A stretch of 64,000 nucleotides of DNA from Marsupella aquatica (Eukaryota; Marchantiophyta): positions 17,856,001 through 17,920,000 of the forward strand of contig OZ316896.1 in assembly GCA_973895155.1 (NCBI GenBank), written 5' to 3'. Within the stretch, counting starts at the first letter, position 1. Every line of letters starts with the position of its first letter. A program made the position numbers and the translations under genes. A model generated the notes under the pieces. The model searched no databases. It worked only from the letters and a program-made list of their open reading frames with translations, and was not told where the DNA came from. Shown here piece after piece: positions 10,781-22,517 of the stretch.

Positions 10781-13700
10781 GTATCTTACGGCACTGACCT
10801 CGACCTGAACCTGTTTGGAAAATGCCCGTTCCGTTTAGAGATTGATACTTTGGACAGTATGCAATCTGAAGATCCATCTCAATGATCATGAGTATTTTAG
10901 TTTTTGGAGTTTTTAGGTTTTATCCAATCTATACAGCTAATTTCTATGCCTACGGTACGTTGGCGTGCTTGGGTTTTACAGCTTAATGAATCTCTCTTTG
11001 AACTTTACAAACCGAAAGGCCGTGCTAGCATGGTGGTCTTGTTTTTTCACGGCTTTCAGCATGGAAATTATGAAAATGCCTATTTGTCAACATGGACAAC
11101 TGACGATGGACGAGAGGATGGATCATCCACATGGCTCCAGACTTGGTTGGTTGATGACGACCAGTACCCCGATGCTCACATCCTTTCTGTTGAGTATAAT
11201 GCGAGCTTGATGAAAAGTAAGCAAGAAGGAAGCTTTGACCTCTACGTCATAGGGGAAAATATTATTTCTGATTTGTTAGAGGCAAATATTGCGCAAGATC
11301 CCCACTGTCCGATAGTATTGGTAGGACACAGTTTTGGGGGCCTTGTAGTGAAGGAACTGTGTGTTCAAGCACATAAGAGAGGCAGCATGGGTAGCTCCAA
11401 GCACAAAACCTTTCTGGAAAATATCAAGGGGGCATTTTTCTACTCCACCCCTCATCATGGGATTTCAGGAGAAATTTCCGAGTATTTTGTGAGCAAAACA
11501 AATGAACACTTGTTGAAATATGTGAAAGTCCTGAGTACTTCTGCAGCGAGATTGCATGAAGATTTTGAAAAGCTACGAAAGCAGTGCGCTTGGCAGACGG
11601 CAGGAGTAGGAGAAGGTTTACCTACCCATCTGGTACGGGGCATTCACTCTCAATCTTATGAAATGAAAATATATTGAAGATTTCTGACAGCTTCCAATTA
11701 TTTCTAAAGCAAATCAATGATCAGATATTACTTATAGACGGTATAACGTTTTCTCGATTGTTGACCAATTTGTTTCAGTTCATTCCATCGAACTGATAGA
11801 AGAAGGCAATGCGCAGTAACAGTTTCATTTCTATGAATATCACCTAGTTTAGTACTACTAAGTCATCTAAGTAGCCCGCATATAAGGAAGTTGATCAAGA
11901 GTAATTTGTGTGAAGGATATTGTAGATGCTTCATTCATTGGACCGTCACTTGCTTGTTTGCTTGTATGTGCGCAGAGCACATTTAAAACAGCGGTAATTG
12001 TACCGGAGGGATCGTCAAGATATGGAGACACCTTTGTTATCGTGCCAGAGGCTGATCACATATCAATCTGTCGGCCAAAATCAAAAATCTCAAGAACATT
12101 CAAGTCCTTGTCCAGCTTCTTGCGTGGAGTTTCTATTACTTGGAAGGTGAAGTCAAATTGTCGCTCATATTTTTGGTGTACTTAATACAGAAGGTAGTGC
12201 TATGTCGCTTTGTGTCCACCGGTGCTTATTTTAGATTTGCTTTGTATTCATTGTTGGATTACAGAGATCAGTCAGGCCTCAGAACCGTCAATCTTTACCC
12301 AAATCAACGATTGGTATTGATAATGTCATGAAAGAACTGAAACACCAGCTTGAGACGGTCACTAGTTTGGGCTTGACGGGTATGGGAGGGATTGGAAAGA
12401 CCACCATGGCCAAGGCGTTATTCAATGATATCGAGCATCTTTACGAGTACACCTGTTTCGTTGGGGAGGTGAAGAATTACAGTGAGCACGAGGTTGAGGG
12501 TATGGTTTTAAGGAACATGCATCATATGGGAAGGAGGTTCACAGAGAAGGATGGTGGGTTAGAAATCTTGGAGGGGAAACAGTTACTGTTGGTTCTCGAT
12601 GATGTGGCCTCGGAAAAACACATTACGCTACTGTCAACCTTGATTGGTGACATTGGTATCCATGAAGATAGTCGCTTTGTGGTAACATCCAGAGATAGGG
12701 AACTTCTAGATCAATACTTGGAGGCAGTGCACCCTATGACGTTTCTAAGCGAAGGAGATTCTAGTAAACTTTTCTTGTCCCATGCTGTTAGGGGAGAAGC
12801 TTCTCCTTCCTTTGAGGAACACGTAGACATTATTGTGAAAAAGTGCGGTGGGCTGGCTTTGACACTAGAAGTCATCGGGAAGCACCTGTATAAAAAGAAG
12901 GTGGCGATTTGGAGGGAAGCGATTTCTATACTGGACAGGGCAGAGACTGTGCGTGGATTTGATGAGAAGTTGTGGAGTAAGCTTCGGATAAGTTTTGATG
13001 GTTTAGATCTCGAGGAAAAACAGATGTTCCTTGATTGTGCAACAGTGTTCCATCGGGACTCTCTAGATACGGCAAAGGCAGCATGGAGCATCACCACAAA
13101 CGGGCTTGAAGAGACACTGTGGCAACATCTTCTCGACTTATCGTTGGTCTGGGAAATCGAGGAAAGTTATGTAATTTGTGGTATGCATGAGCAGCTTTTG
13201 AGCCTTGGGAGGAAGATAGCATCAAATGAAGTGGAACATGGCGTCAGGATGTGGCATGCCCCACGGAGGAATTTCTGCTTGTTGTCAGCTACGAATTGCA
13301 CTGAAAATGATGTGAAGGTGAGTTTGAAGAGTATGGTCTTGATCTGAACTTCCATGCACCGCACCCACGAATTGCCTAGCGGTTTGCATGTTGGCCATTA
13401 TTGAATGCTGCATGGTGTAGACCAAGGAAGGTCTCCGATGTTGAACTTTCTGAACATATTACTCCTATTGAGGAGTATGCCAGTTTGATCATGTACAGGG
13501 ATGTTATATGTAGAAACTGGTTTTCGCGAAAAAGCATGACTTGTGAGTCGGCATTTGCAGGACATTGTTGCTATCAATGTGTATGGAGGAGGAGTCCTAC
13601 ATTTAAATTATGAGGTTTGTTGGTGGCGTTTTTGCTGAGATTGATATTTCGCATTGTTGATGGCTTTTTCTGGAGAATGGTTTTGCGGATTGTTGGTGGC

Positions 13701-16534
13701 TTTCTCCGGAGAATGGGTTTTCGCATTGTTGGTGGCTTTGTGAAAAGTTATTGTGGAAAAGTTATATTGCAAACCTTCTCGAGATGAATGCTTAGAATTA
13801 AATGGATAATTGGGGTTACCTTGTTGAAAGGTATTAGATAAAAGCTCACTTGGTGTGAATGGATAAATCCTTGTTTTTTGAATTTTTTTAAGTAATAGAT
13901 ATGTAAGCATAGATTACAGTAAAAAAAATTCTCTCAAAGTAATTTGATATTTTTTGAAGGGCATGGACTCTTTACCCCTATCCGTGAACGCATGACTTAT
14001 GTATATGTTGGTGCCCCTTTTGGAAATTGTTTGAAACCAGTTCTTACATTGATTTGGATTCCAAAAATGGTTTCATGCAAATCTTTTCTTTCTTGCTAGT
14101 TCTTGCCACTTCTTTCCCCCAAAAAGGAGCCACTGGTCGTGCCTTGGTAAGTAAGTTGGCAGATATGTCTGGTTTTTAAACATAGACTAGTAATTCAGTT
14201 TTTGGTTCCAATCCCCATCAGCCCACATACATTCAATGAATTATCTACATGCTAGTCAGGGGTAATTTACTGGAGCAGCTGCAACTCAGAGGGTGAGAAT
14301 ACTTTAAGTAGGTTCATAGTCAATTTAAAGCTCTTAACCTTGAAACTAACAGCTTGAATTTCTGTACTGTCATAGCTTTCGACCAAGGCCTTCCACGTGG
14401 GTGTTCAGCAAAGAGCGGAATGTTCAATTCCGCCCATAGAGGGCCCGAGATTCAAGTCTAGGGCACAAGTCGACTTTGACTTGCGTCTCCGGTATTTCGA
14501 TAAAGGGGGGCAACAAAAAAACGAGTATTTTTGTCTCGATCTACCTTCTGTAAGTAACCCCAAAGCGAAAAATCTCTTGCAACAATTTAAATGCTTGTTA
14601 ATCAGCATGCCATCAGGTCACACGAAACTCTTACAGTGGAGGGTTACAGTGGAGGGTTTTGCAGCTTGGCAGAAATACAACATCCCCATTTTGAATCTTA
14701 GATTGTTTTTAAAACAAAACGTGTGCGGAACCTTCAGTAACAAATGTCCTAAGCTGCTTTCAGTGGAGAATGTATAAAAAGTCAGTAAATCGATGATTAA
14801 AACATGTTGAAGGAATATAAGTGAGCACAAGCACAACCAGGTCAGATTTTGACATGTCTGCATTAGATGTTTTGAAATGAATCTTGCAGGTAACTTTTTA
14901 AAGAAGATTTGCAACTATAGCAGCCTTTGCTATTATCGTGTGCTTCCCCCATGCATGTGAAGTTCTGAGGCTGACCTATTCTCGCAAGGATATACTACTA
15001 ATGAGGAGATGAAAGTGAATACATTAAGAATTAAACGAAGATGGTAGTAGAGGAGGGAGCAAAAGAATATGTTCTAATGAAATATCTTCATTTTATGGGG
15101 ATTAACTATAAAACTGACTTTTTACTATGGGATATATAAGAGATATTGGGTTATGAATGTGGGAGGAGGAGCAAGTGTCGATCCTATTCTCATGACCCTT
15201 GTTCTTTTTTGATGTTGCGACAAAGGAGTTTGCCGTATCATTGGTTTGATGATGGGATTTGAAGAGCTTTGTATAGTCTAGATACATAGAGCTAAATGTG
15301 TAATTGGGTTATTCTTGTTGAAAAAGAACCCAATTAATATCAAACCCTAAAAAATAAAAGATCTGATGAAGAGATGGAAAGTTTCACTCTAACAAAACTG
15401 GTTTCTGAAAATTTTGGGAAATGTATGTGGGGCGGACTTATAATTGGCCAAATGATAGAAAGTTTGTAATCTGAGGAGATGTGTTTGTAGTTTCGAGGTT
15501 GTCCATGTGTAGCCCAAGGATATCTTCTAAAAGAGAAGATGAATGTGATTCCATTTAGAAACAAAGTCTAAGGTGGCAGGTTATATCCTATCATTTTTAA
15601 TATTGTTAATCTGGTTTTCAAGGTGCAGTCTAAGACGGAAGTAGAGGACCACGTACAAGCAAATTTAAAACTGAATCATGCTCAGGAAATATTAATTCAA
15701 AGCTGCAGCCTTCATTACTTACTCTGACAGTAGTTAAGCCAAGTGCAAATTATGAGAGAAACTAACCTGTTGTTTGGTGCCGTCGATGCCATTTGGTAGG
15801 ACTTTCCCACCCTGGAAGCAAGCACATTCTGCAAAATGCGAAATCTTAGATATCTGGGGTTGTCCAACTTAACCGTTGATCTAACCCATGGTGCAACACT
15901 GCCGTCGACACTCGTCTGCCTTCGGATGTATTGGGTGCAGTTTTCTGATTTTCCTTTCCGCCCAAGCGACCATGAGCGGATGGCCATTCTGCTGATATGG
16001 AATTGTCCTGGACTTCGTGCCCTTCCCACTGCTTTTGGCCGACTCTCATCCCTTCAAGAGTTACGGATTGCTTGGGCTCCTAATTTGAAGAGCTTGCCTG
16101 ACTCGCTTGGGAGTTTACGAAGGCTGGTATTCCTAGCGTTGGTAGGATGTCCTAGTCTAGCGGAGTTACCGCAAACATTTCGCCAACTGGTAGCTTTGGA
16201 AAATTTACACATACGTGACTGCGATGCTCTTGAGGCCTTGCCAAAGTCGTTTGGATGTTTACCGAAACTCAAAACTCTGCGTATCATTGGCTGTCGTCGT
16301 CTTCACATCCTGCCCGATACATTCCTGGAGCTTCAAAGATTGGAGTCGCTAAAACTAGTCTGGACATATTTGCAGAGCATTCCCAACTTGGAGAATCTTA
16401 GGTCATTGAAATATCTCCATGTATCTCAGCATGCTCCTCGTATCGAAATCAGTAGTCTATCAGATTTGATGCGTTGGAAGGCTGAGCGCGAAGCTCGTGA
16501 GGTTGAGGAGGAAACTGGTCATGAAGAAAGTTGA
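10733..16534 (+). CDS. Receptor gene A: alpha/beta-hydrolase-NB-ARC-(decayed ZZ)-LRR
   Basis: Predicted intracellular immune receptor of the hydrolase-NBS-LRR class. Exons assigned by GT-AG sites and comparison with B and C: 10733-10780, 10937-11632, 11976-12146, 12265-13317, 14376-14549 and 15800-16534, all joined in phase 0. Order of parts: leader, serine-hydrolase fold (GHSFGG), catalytic-His segment, NB-ARC with intact P-loop, a decayed ZZ zinc-finger segment, then LRRs. Start chosen at ATGGCTCAAAG because B and C begin alike. The first half is almost identical to B and C; from mid NB-ARC onward A diverges. The ZZ exon is open but has lost most zinc ligands. A possible 25-residue exon seen in B before ZZ is frameshifted here. 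The gene may be functional with altered ZZ, or at an early stage of decay. Transcript structure is inferred. Confidence 0.75.
10937..11632 (+). CDS. Gene A exon 2: alpha/beta-hydrolase core
   Basis: 696 bp, 232 codons. It shows the oxyanion-hole strand VVLFFHGFQHG, the nucleophile elbow LVGHSFGGLVVK (Ser at about exon residue 132) and FFYSTPHHGIS, the pattern of DUF676/SERAC1-like serine hydrolases. The acceptor is TCTATACAG; a second possible acceptor, TTTTACAG at 10981, would shorten the exon by 15 codons and is also in phase. Donor CATCTG/GTACGG is phase 0 and is supported by the next exon. Substrate unknown. Confidence 0.8.
11976..12146 (+). CDS. Gene A exon 3: catalytic-histidine segment of the hydrolase
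   Basis: 171 bp, 57 codons after GTGCGCAG. It encodes VIVPEGSSRYGDTF and PEADHISICRPKS; the DHxxIC block matches the catalytic His region of SERAC1-like lipases. The donor is TGGAAG/GTGAAG; B and C have GTACGTGAAG, so A has lost four bases here but keeps a GT. Confidence 0.75.
12265..13317 (+). CDS. Gene A exon 4: NB-ARC domain
   Basis: 1053 bp, 351 codons after GGATTACAG, ending before GTGAGT. Motifs in order: STIGIDNV linker, P-loop GMGGIGKTTMAKALF, RNBS-A-like TCFVGEVKNY, kinase-2 LLLVLDDVAS, RNBS-B SRFVVTSRDRE, GLPL-like CGGLALTLEVIGKHL, FLDCATVF and GMHEQLLSLGRKIA. The MHD motif reads MHE, as in B and C. It should act as the nucleotide switch of the receptor. Confidence 0.85.
13613..13745 (+). 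repeat. Short tandem repeat in intron 4 of gene A
   Basis: Three to four imperfect units of about 40 bp of the type TTGTTGGTGGCTTT...GGAGAATGG. A simpler relative, GAGGTTTGTTGGTGGCATTTT, occurs once in gene C. Confidence 0.6.
14376..14549 (+). CDS. Gene A exon 5: decayed ZZ zinc-finger exon
   Basis: 174 bp, open in phase 0 between CTGTCATAG and GTAAGT. It aligns with the ZZ exons of B and C (shared PIEGPRFKS and the YF..GG tail). Ligand Cys are lost: CDEC reads RAEC and LCxxCF reads LRLRYF. The fold probably cannot bind zinc. It may still be spliced, because the frame and the donor are kept. Confidence 0.55.
15800..16534 (+). CDS. Gene A last exon: leucine-rich repeats
   Basis: 735 bp, 244 codons plus stop, starting after ATTTGGTAG, an acceptor conserved in all three copies. 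It holds about seven LRRs of the TNL-like LxxLPxxFGxLxxLxxLxIxxC type, then a charged tail (RWKAEREAREVEEETGHEES). It probably senses ligand or partner, or autoinhibits the switch. Confidence 0.8.
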   Translation, partial: DFPTLEASTFCKMRNLRYLGLSNLTVDLTHGATLPSTLVCLRMYWVQFSDFPFRPSDHERMAILLIWNCPGLRALPTAFGRLSSLQELRIAWAPNLKSLPDSLGSLRRLVFLALVGCPSLAELPQTFRQLVALENLHIRDCDALEALPKSFGCLPKLKTLRIIGCRRLHILPDTFLELQRLESLKLVWTYLQSIPNLENLRSLKYLHVSQHAPRIEISSLSDLMRWKAEREAREVEEETGHEES

Positions 16535-17003
16535 GCTCTTGCAGACAAATATTTGTTCAACGCCCATTTCTCTACAGCCGCACCGTGTCGGTTGACGCAA
16601 GAAGGGAGGGAAATCGTCGACAAGTAATCTTCTGCGAGCAAGCATGACTCTGGCTAGTCTCACCCTAATTGAAAGTGCCACAACTGAAACACCTGCGAGG
16701 GAGAACCGTCTGGTCTCTGGAGTACGGTGACAATTTGTCGACTCCTTCCTAGACAATATATTGTTCAGTATATCTAGACAGGGGAGATGAAGCACATTAG
16801 AATTAGAATAATAGTCGCGGAGTAGTGTACAGCTACATCCGCATTGCACATGATCACCTGAATCCATGGGCTTGGGAAAGAATTACATGGAGGGATACGT
16901 CCAGGTAAATGTGCAATCTCGCCATACTCAAGCTTAAGTACTGTAAATTTGATTTCATCGTAGTGTGCCCAAGCCACATGGTTATGCTTTGGATCTTATT
17001 CAC
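16535..17003 (+). other. 3' flank of gene A
   Basis: Conserved with the 3' flanks of B and C (CTCTTGCAGACAAATATTT, CAAGTAATCTT, TGACTCTGGCTAGTCT, GGAGTACGGTGACAA). No open frame of note. A copy of part of it sits in the promoter region of gene C. Confidence 0.55.
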
Positions 17004-19118
17004 ATTTGGAATGTTCTGTGCATCCAAGGTCTGACTTCAATGTGCTCTGTACACTGGGCGCAGATCTCCGCCTGAGTAGGTACTGGCAGATGCTGATCCC
17101 AAATGCGTACTCGATGGAGGAAACATCTGGCAGGGAGTCATGGGAACTTTACAATTTTCTCCACTGGTCCGAGGAGGCTCGGGTGCTTCGGGACGAGCTT
17201 TAGGTTACCGTTCAATTCGGGGCGACGATGGACGGACGGGAAACGTGACTAGCAGTGCTAGGGTAGTAAGTTAGCTAGCTTCAGTGTAATTTGCACACCA
17301 GATCATCCTGATCGAATTAGATGGCTGGCTCAGTTGAAGGGACATTCTGTAGACTACTTGTTTTCTTTTCCAAGGGCTTTCTGAAGGTTGCACTATTCTT
17401 CATCGAAATTTGCATGACATGCTGCACCAAGGTCTTCAAGAAGATCGGAATTGTTCAAAGACACGTTTACAGATTCTGGCCATTCATGAACAAGTTTCTT
17501 TCGTGCAATGACCTGTGTAAATGAATGCCTGTAGATAGTCATTCTCCCAATAAGCATATGCGATCTGAATTACTGCCAATTGGTTACTTGAATCTATAAG
17601 CTTGTCCGAGGTATAGGATCAGGACACCTCTTCTCGTTCATCCGAGCACTGAAGACTTCCAACGAAAGTAAGCGAATTCTCTGTAATCTGTCATTCTGCT
17701 CATTGATTACTTAGTGTTTATCCCAGCGAACGATCCGGAACAGAGTCGGTTAGATTTGGATCCACAAATTCTCTGACCTTTTTGCTGTCTCACTCCTTGG
17801 GATGAACATCCTCGCGAATTTGAAAAGCGTCTGGACCTCTCATTAATTTTGTGCGCATCGACGATGGATTTTAATCTCAACAATAACAAGCTTTTCGCTT
17901 AGTCTGGGGTAGACAACATTCTACATAAGTGTCGATTTGATGCAAGAGTTCAAGGATTGGAAATGATTTGAACCTCATTGATTGCTCTACAAGAGTTTGG
18001 ATCAAGCTCCTGTTTCCTCACATATCCATTCACATATCTATTACTGAAATAAACTCTAGGTCAGATTCATTCGCAGCATATCAATTTAAATGTCCCTCAC
18101 GTATATTGTCCAATATTGAGCTAATTTTCGTCCCTATTGTCCTTCAAGCGAATCCTTGCTCCAGTTGTAACCTTGATCCACTCTAGCGATATGCAATTCT
18201 AGATGATGGATCTGTTCCATACTTTGAAGACAGAATGGACATGGACAGATCAGTAAAGCATCGCTAGCTTGCACACGAATCCCTCTGTTCTTCCATTCTT
18301 CGATCTAAGTATACACTGGCATTCGTGAGCCTATGAGATGGACACAGCCATTTGGCTAGTATTTATAAGGTCATTCAAATACATTGAAATTGATGCGGCT
18401 TTAAAGTACCACGAGGGTCCAGTTACACAACGACACACACACACTAGCAAACTCCCTAGAATGAATGGATCCACGGATGGCAATGGGAATCCAGGTATTT
18501 TTGAGAATTAGGAAGAAATGGATAGGGGATCCCAGGGAAGGCGAATGGATATACCAGAGCAGACAACCTCGTTTTAGTTCATTTTAGACGAAGCGTTAGT
18601 GGCTATATGCCATCCAAATTGTCGGCTGCTTTTAATAATAAGTATTTCCAAGATGCTTTGCAATTTTCCAGAGTCTGTAGATTGTCTGGTACTTCAACTT
18701 TTGAAAAAGTTATCACAAACGCTTCTTGTTGCATGTTGTCGTGAGATTGAATGGTTGAACAGTCATTGATGAGGCAGCAGAGGACCACTATATGGCTCTG
18801 GGCAGTGAACCAAACAAGAAAATCAAGTCATAGACGTCTTGGATCAACTTCTACATTAAGGTATGGTTCGACAGCTCTTGGAATTGTATTCTTTTGAAAC
18901 TACACTTTCTCTTTTGACACTCGTGCACGTTATGAATTTTGGAGCATTTAGCTTAAAAAAATTTAAAATGCATTTGATGTAGTTGGAACGCTGAATAAGA
19001 ATTTTGCAACGGCTGACATTAATGCTGGATAATACCAACAATTTTTGAAGATCTGGCTAACCTTTGAATTTCATCTGTGAACAGTTAATGTCAGCGTCAA
19101 TCTTCTTGAACACCCACT
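17004..19118 (+). other. 5' flank of relic A2, no intact gene
   Basis: 17,540-17,690 matches the 5' flank of gene C near 56,900-57,060 (TCTTCTCGTTCATCC, GAAAGTAAGC), and 18,200-18,280 matches the leader of gene A near 10,230-10,300 (GCATCGCTAGCTT). No conserved leader exon was found. Confidence 0.45.
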
Positions 19119-19170
19119 AAGGAGGAAGCTTTCACCTCTACGTTATAGGGGAAAATATCATTTCACAGCC
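19119..19170 (+). pseudogene. Tiny hydrolase-exon fragment
   Basis: About 50 bases (AGGAAGCTTTCACCTCTACG...GGGGAAAATATCATTTC) match the GSFDLYVIGENIIS segment of the hydrolase exon, about 300 bp upstream of the A2 relic. It is a partial internal duplication. Confidence 0.55.
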
Positions 19171-19438
19171 CTGCAATACCAATATTCAATTCAAGCAGGT
19201 ACTATCTTTCCTTGAAACTTTTTTATTTTAATCAGGTACTATCTTTGATCAGTACTTCTTTGGAAATACCCGTTTTGTTTTGAGGTACTTGCGACAATAT
19301 GCTGCCGGACAATCGATCTCCATCATCAGTATTTGAATTGATCTATCCGGAAGTGTTCTGATTTTGTGCTGTATCCAATTTGAGCTCTGTACAGAAATTT
19401 TGTATGCTTACAGTACGTTGGCGTGCTTCGGTTTTACA

Positions 19439-20536
19439 GCTTAATGAATCTCTCTTTGAACTCCACAAACCGAGAGGGCAACCTAGTCTCGTGGTCTTAT
19501 TCTTTCACGACTTTCAGCATGGAAGCTATGAAAATGCCCATTTATCAACATGGAAAACTGAGGATGGATCATCCACATGGCTCCAGACTTGGCTGGTTGA
19601 AGACGACCAGTACCCCGACGCTCACATCCTTTCTGTTGCGTATAATGCTAGCTTGATGAAAAGCCAGCAAGGAGGAAGTTTGACCTATACATCATTGGAG
19701 AAAATATTTTGTCAGATTTGCTACAAGCAGATGTCGGGCAACTGCCACTCTGTCCTATAGTATTGGTAGGACACAGTTTTGGGGGCCTAGTGCTGAAGGA
19801 ATTGTGTATTCAAGCAAATAAGAGGGGAAGCAGGGGTAGCTCTAAGCACAAAACATTTCTGGAAAGTGTAAAGGGGGTCTTTTTCTATTCCACTCCTCAT
19901 CATGGGATTTCAAGAGAGATTTCTGAGTATTTTTTGAGCAGAATAAATCAACCGTTATTGGAATATGTAGAAATTCTCAGCACATCCGCAGCAAGATTCC
20001 ATGAAGACTTTGAGATGCTTCGGAAGCAGTGGGCTTGGAAGACGGCAGGAATAGGAGAAGGTTCTGGCACCGAATTGGTAGGGACATTCTCCCTAGCTTG
20101 AGCAATCATATGTAATGGAAATGTATTATCTTTATCACACTGCTTATGGAGAAATCTCCGATTGCTAAAACAAAAAGTGATCAGCAGATACTAGTTATGC
20201 TAAAACATTTCTGGACCGTTTGCTGAGTATGTTACTTCAATTCCTGTTATACTAGAATACAATGTGCTGTACGAATTTGGTCTATGCTCACTGTTAAGTT
20301 CAATTGTATGGACAGGTTGTAATCCGGTTCCGAAGTTACTTACAGAAGTGGTATCTTCGAGATTCGATAAAGAGTAATTTCTTTGAAGGATATGATAGAT
20401 ACTTGAGTGGATCGTCACTTGGTTGTCTGTGTGCAGAGCACGTCTAATACAAAGATAGTCGTACCAGAGGGATCGTCAAGGTATGGTGACACTTTTGTTA
20501 TCGCGCCAAAGGCTGATCATATATCAATCTGTCGGC
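19439..20536 (+). pseudogene. Receptor relic A2: broken hydrolase exons, no NB-ARC or LRR
   Basis: 19439-20077 corresponds to exon 2 and 20437-20536 to the start of exon 3. Exon 2 has a one-base loss near 19,678 (GGAAGTTTGACC where the others have GGAAGCTTTGACC), so it continues in another frame. The nucleophile elbow LVGHSFGG remains in the second part, but the oxyanion HG is HD (FFHDFQHG). Exon 3 stops matching just after ADHISICR, and AT-rich DNA follows. No NB-ARC, ZZ or LRR is present downstream, so this is a truncated pseudogene of the same family. Confidence 0.8.
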
Positions 20537-21545
20537 TAATGTTGGCCAATCTGTCGGTTAATATTAATGTCCCAAATGGTTTTTAATATCATCCAATTTA
20601 ATATTTAATTTTCCCAAATTTTCATTTTTTGTCCCCAAATTTACATTTAATGATGCTTAAATTTTCATTTTTCATCTTCAAAATATATTTACAATTTTCA
20701 TGCCTAAAACTATGTTTTTAAATCTCCAAATTTCATTATATTCTTTTATCATTTCAGTTTTAATGATAAAGTGTGTATAGATCTAGATTAATCGTCTCAA
20801 AGCTCTGGGTCTCGTTAATCCACACGAGTAGGAAATTCAATTGAAAGTGAGAGGGTAGGAGACCAGGCAAGAGGGTCAGACACCGGAACCCCCCAGGCAG
20901 CACCAGTAGCTCCAAATGAGCACCGGGCCATGAACACAAAATTGCCGATGCTCGAGGCTTTTCGCAAGTCAGAGGGTGAGCCCTCCAGGGAAGACTATAT
21001 CACTAAACCACCACCTGAACGTCTCGTAGCAAAACTCCACCTATAATGTCGTTACTCTCGCTCGAATTGAGAATGAAATCACTTGTTGTCAATTGAAATC
21101 AAATTAAAGTGTACAAACATCTTTCGAGAACCAACGTCAACAAAACTCGCTCGTTTCTGGTAGATACTTTATAATCTACATGCTGAGAAGAGAACATGGC
21201 GACGCACATAAGGTATCTTTCCTCTCGTAGAGAAGTATAAAGAGGGCATCTAAAAGCGCGCCCCCTCCCCCCCCCCCCCCCCGCCCCTGCTGTGATGTAG
21301 GTTCTCTTGTCGGTGACGCAGGTGAAGGCTATCAGTGTAATTGCCTTGAGTATCCTCGTAATCGATGCTGAAATCCTGCGCGCAAATTCAATTCAAAGCT
21401 CGTGAATCCATTCTGGTTCAAATGGATGTTTGCGACCTTTCAGTAGATCATGCTAGCAACGACTAAGCGACTACTCCTCAGTCTGCAGTCAAGCACGTAC
21501 TACCCAACGGCAAAAGTCATTCAGGCTGAGATCTGAGTTTAAAAC
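20537..21545. other. Spacer between A2 and gene B, no gene seen
   Basis: AT-rich to about 20,770, then mixed sequence. A poly-C tract lies at about 21,261-21,288. A short open frame at 20,931-21,044 is unsupported. Confidence 0.45.
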
Positions 21546-22517
21546 TCACCTGTAGACTGTTCCTAGGAAACGCAAATTTTGCTCTGCTTTCATGTCCCTT
21601 GTCTGGATCACCGTACTCCATGACCAACAGTGTTTCACTAACAGGCGTTTCAGTTGTGCAATTCCCGATCCCGGTGGAACTAATCTACTAGCCAGATGGA
21701 TCACACCAGAATCAAGATAGGAAGAACCTGTTGCCTCCAAAAGTCAATCTATCAAGAATTTGGGGTTGGCAGAGGACATAACCAATCTGTTCCGAACGTA
21801 AACGTTCCAGAAGTTCTAATCTTTGGACTCGCCAGAGTGATGTTAATGCTGGAAGATTACTTGCCGATGATGCCCCTTCCTTTCTCCAGATTGAGATGGA
21901 CTGCCAGGAGATGTGGCAGACAAATGGCCGTTCGACAATTCACAGCCTGCAAGTGCTCCATTCTCGTTGCGACCACTTTCCACAGCCCAAGACAACCAGG
22001 ATTCTTTCAACAGCGGAAAACTCTTTTTAAGCCAGGAATGCTCTCCAAATATGTCCTTAGTAAGCCTAAGGGCTCGAGTCTCTGAAGGTACAGGAATGCA
22101 TTAGGTAGGTGGAGAATAGCGAGATTGCACATTTATCTGGACCTTTCTTTCCACGTAAATCTTTCCCAAGCCGATGGATTCAAGGGATCACGTGCAATCC
22201 GGATGTAGCTGTAGACTGCTCCCGACAATTATTCCAATGCTACTGTGCTTCATCTCCCATGTCTTGCTCCACTGAACAATATAGTAGGAATGAGCTCGGG
22301 AAGGAGTCGATAAATTGTCGCCGTTCTCAGATACCAGACGTGTTTTACTCGCCGGTGTTTCAGTTGTTCACTTTCCAAGCCGGACGAGACTAGCCAGAGT
22401 GATGTTTACTGGTACAACATTACTTGCAGATGATTGCCCTTCCCCCGTCAGTCAGCCGATACGGTGTGCGAGTAGAGAATGGCCGTTGGATAAATATTTG
22501 TCTGCAAGAGCTCAACT
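21546..22517 (-). other. 3' flank of gene B, with internal repetition
   Basis: It matches the 3' flank of gene C (63,173-63,990) in reverse. Two degenerate copies of the motif set CAAGTAATCTTC...CTGGC(T/G)AG and GGAGTACGGTGA are recognisable, so the flank itself contains an old tandem duplication. Confidence 0.5.
22033..22102 (-). pseudogene. LRR relic in the 3' flank of gene B
   Basis: Read on the minus strand, ATGCATTCCTGTACCTTCAG and the bases after it translate to an LRR-like segment (LQRLEPLGLL...YLESIP) matching the end of the LRR exon (LELQGLESLNL...YLQSIP). No exon context remains. Confidence 0.6.

Noticed and set aside
12711-13097. Long minus-strand open frame inside gene A NB-ARC (also 26,055-26,438 and 59,255-59,641 in B and C)
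   Set aside because: Mirror image of the conserved NB-ARC codons; it recurs only because the sense exon is conserved.
15797-15799. TAG just before the LRR frame, conserved in A, B and C, as a readthrough stop
   Set aside because: It forms the AG of a TTTGGTAG acceptor in phase with upstream exons, so splicing is the simpler reading.
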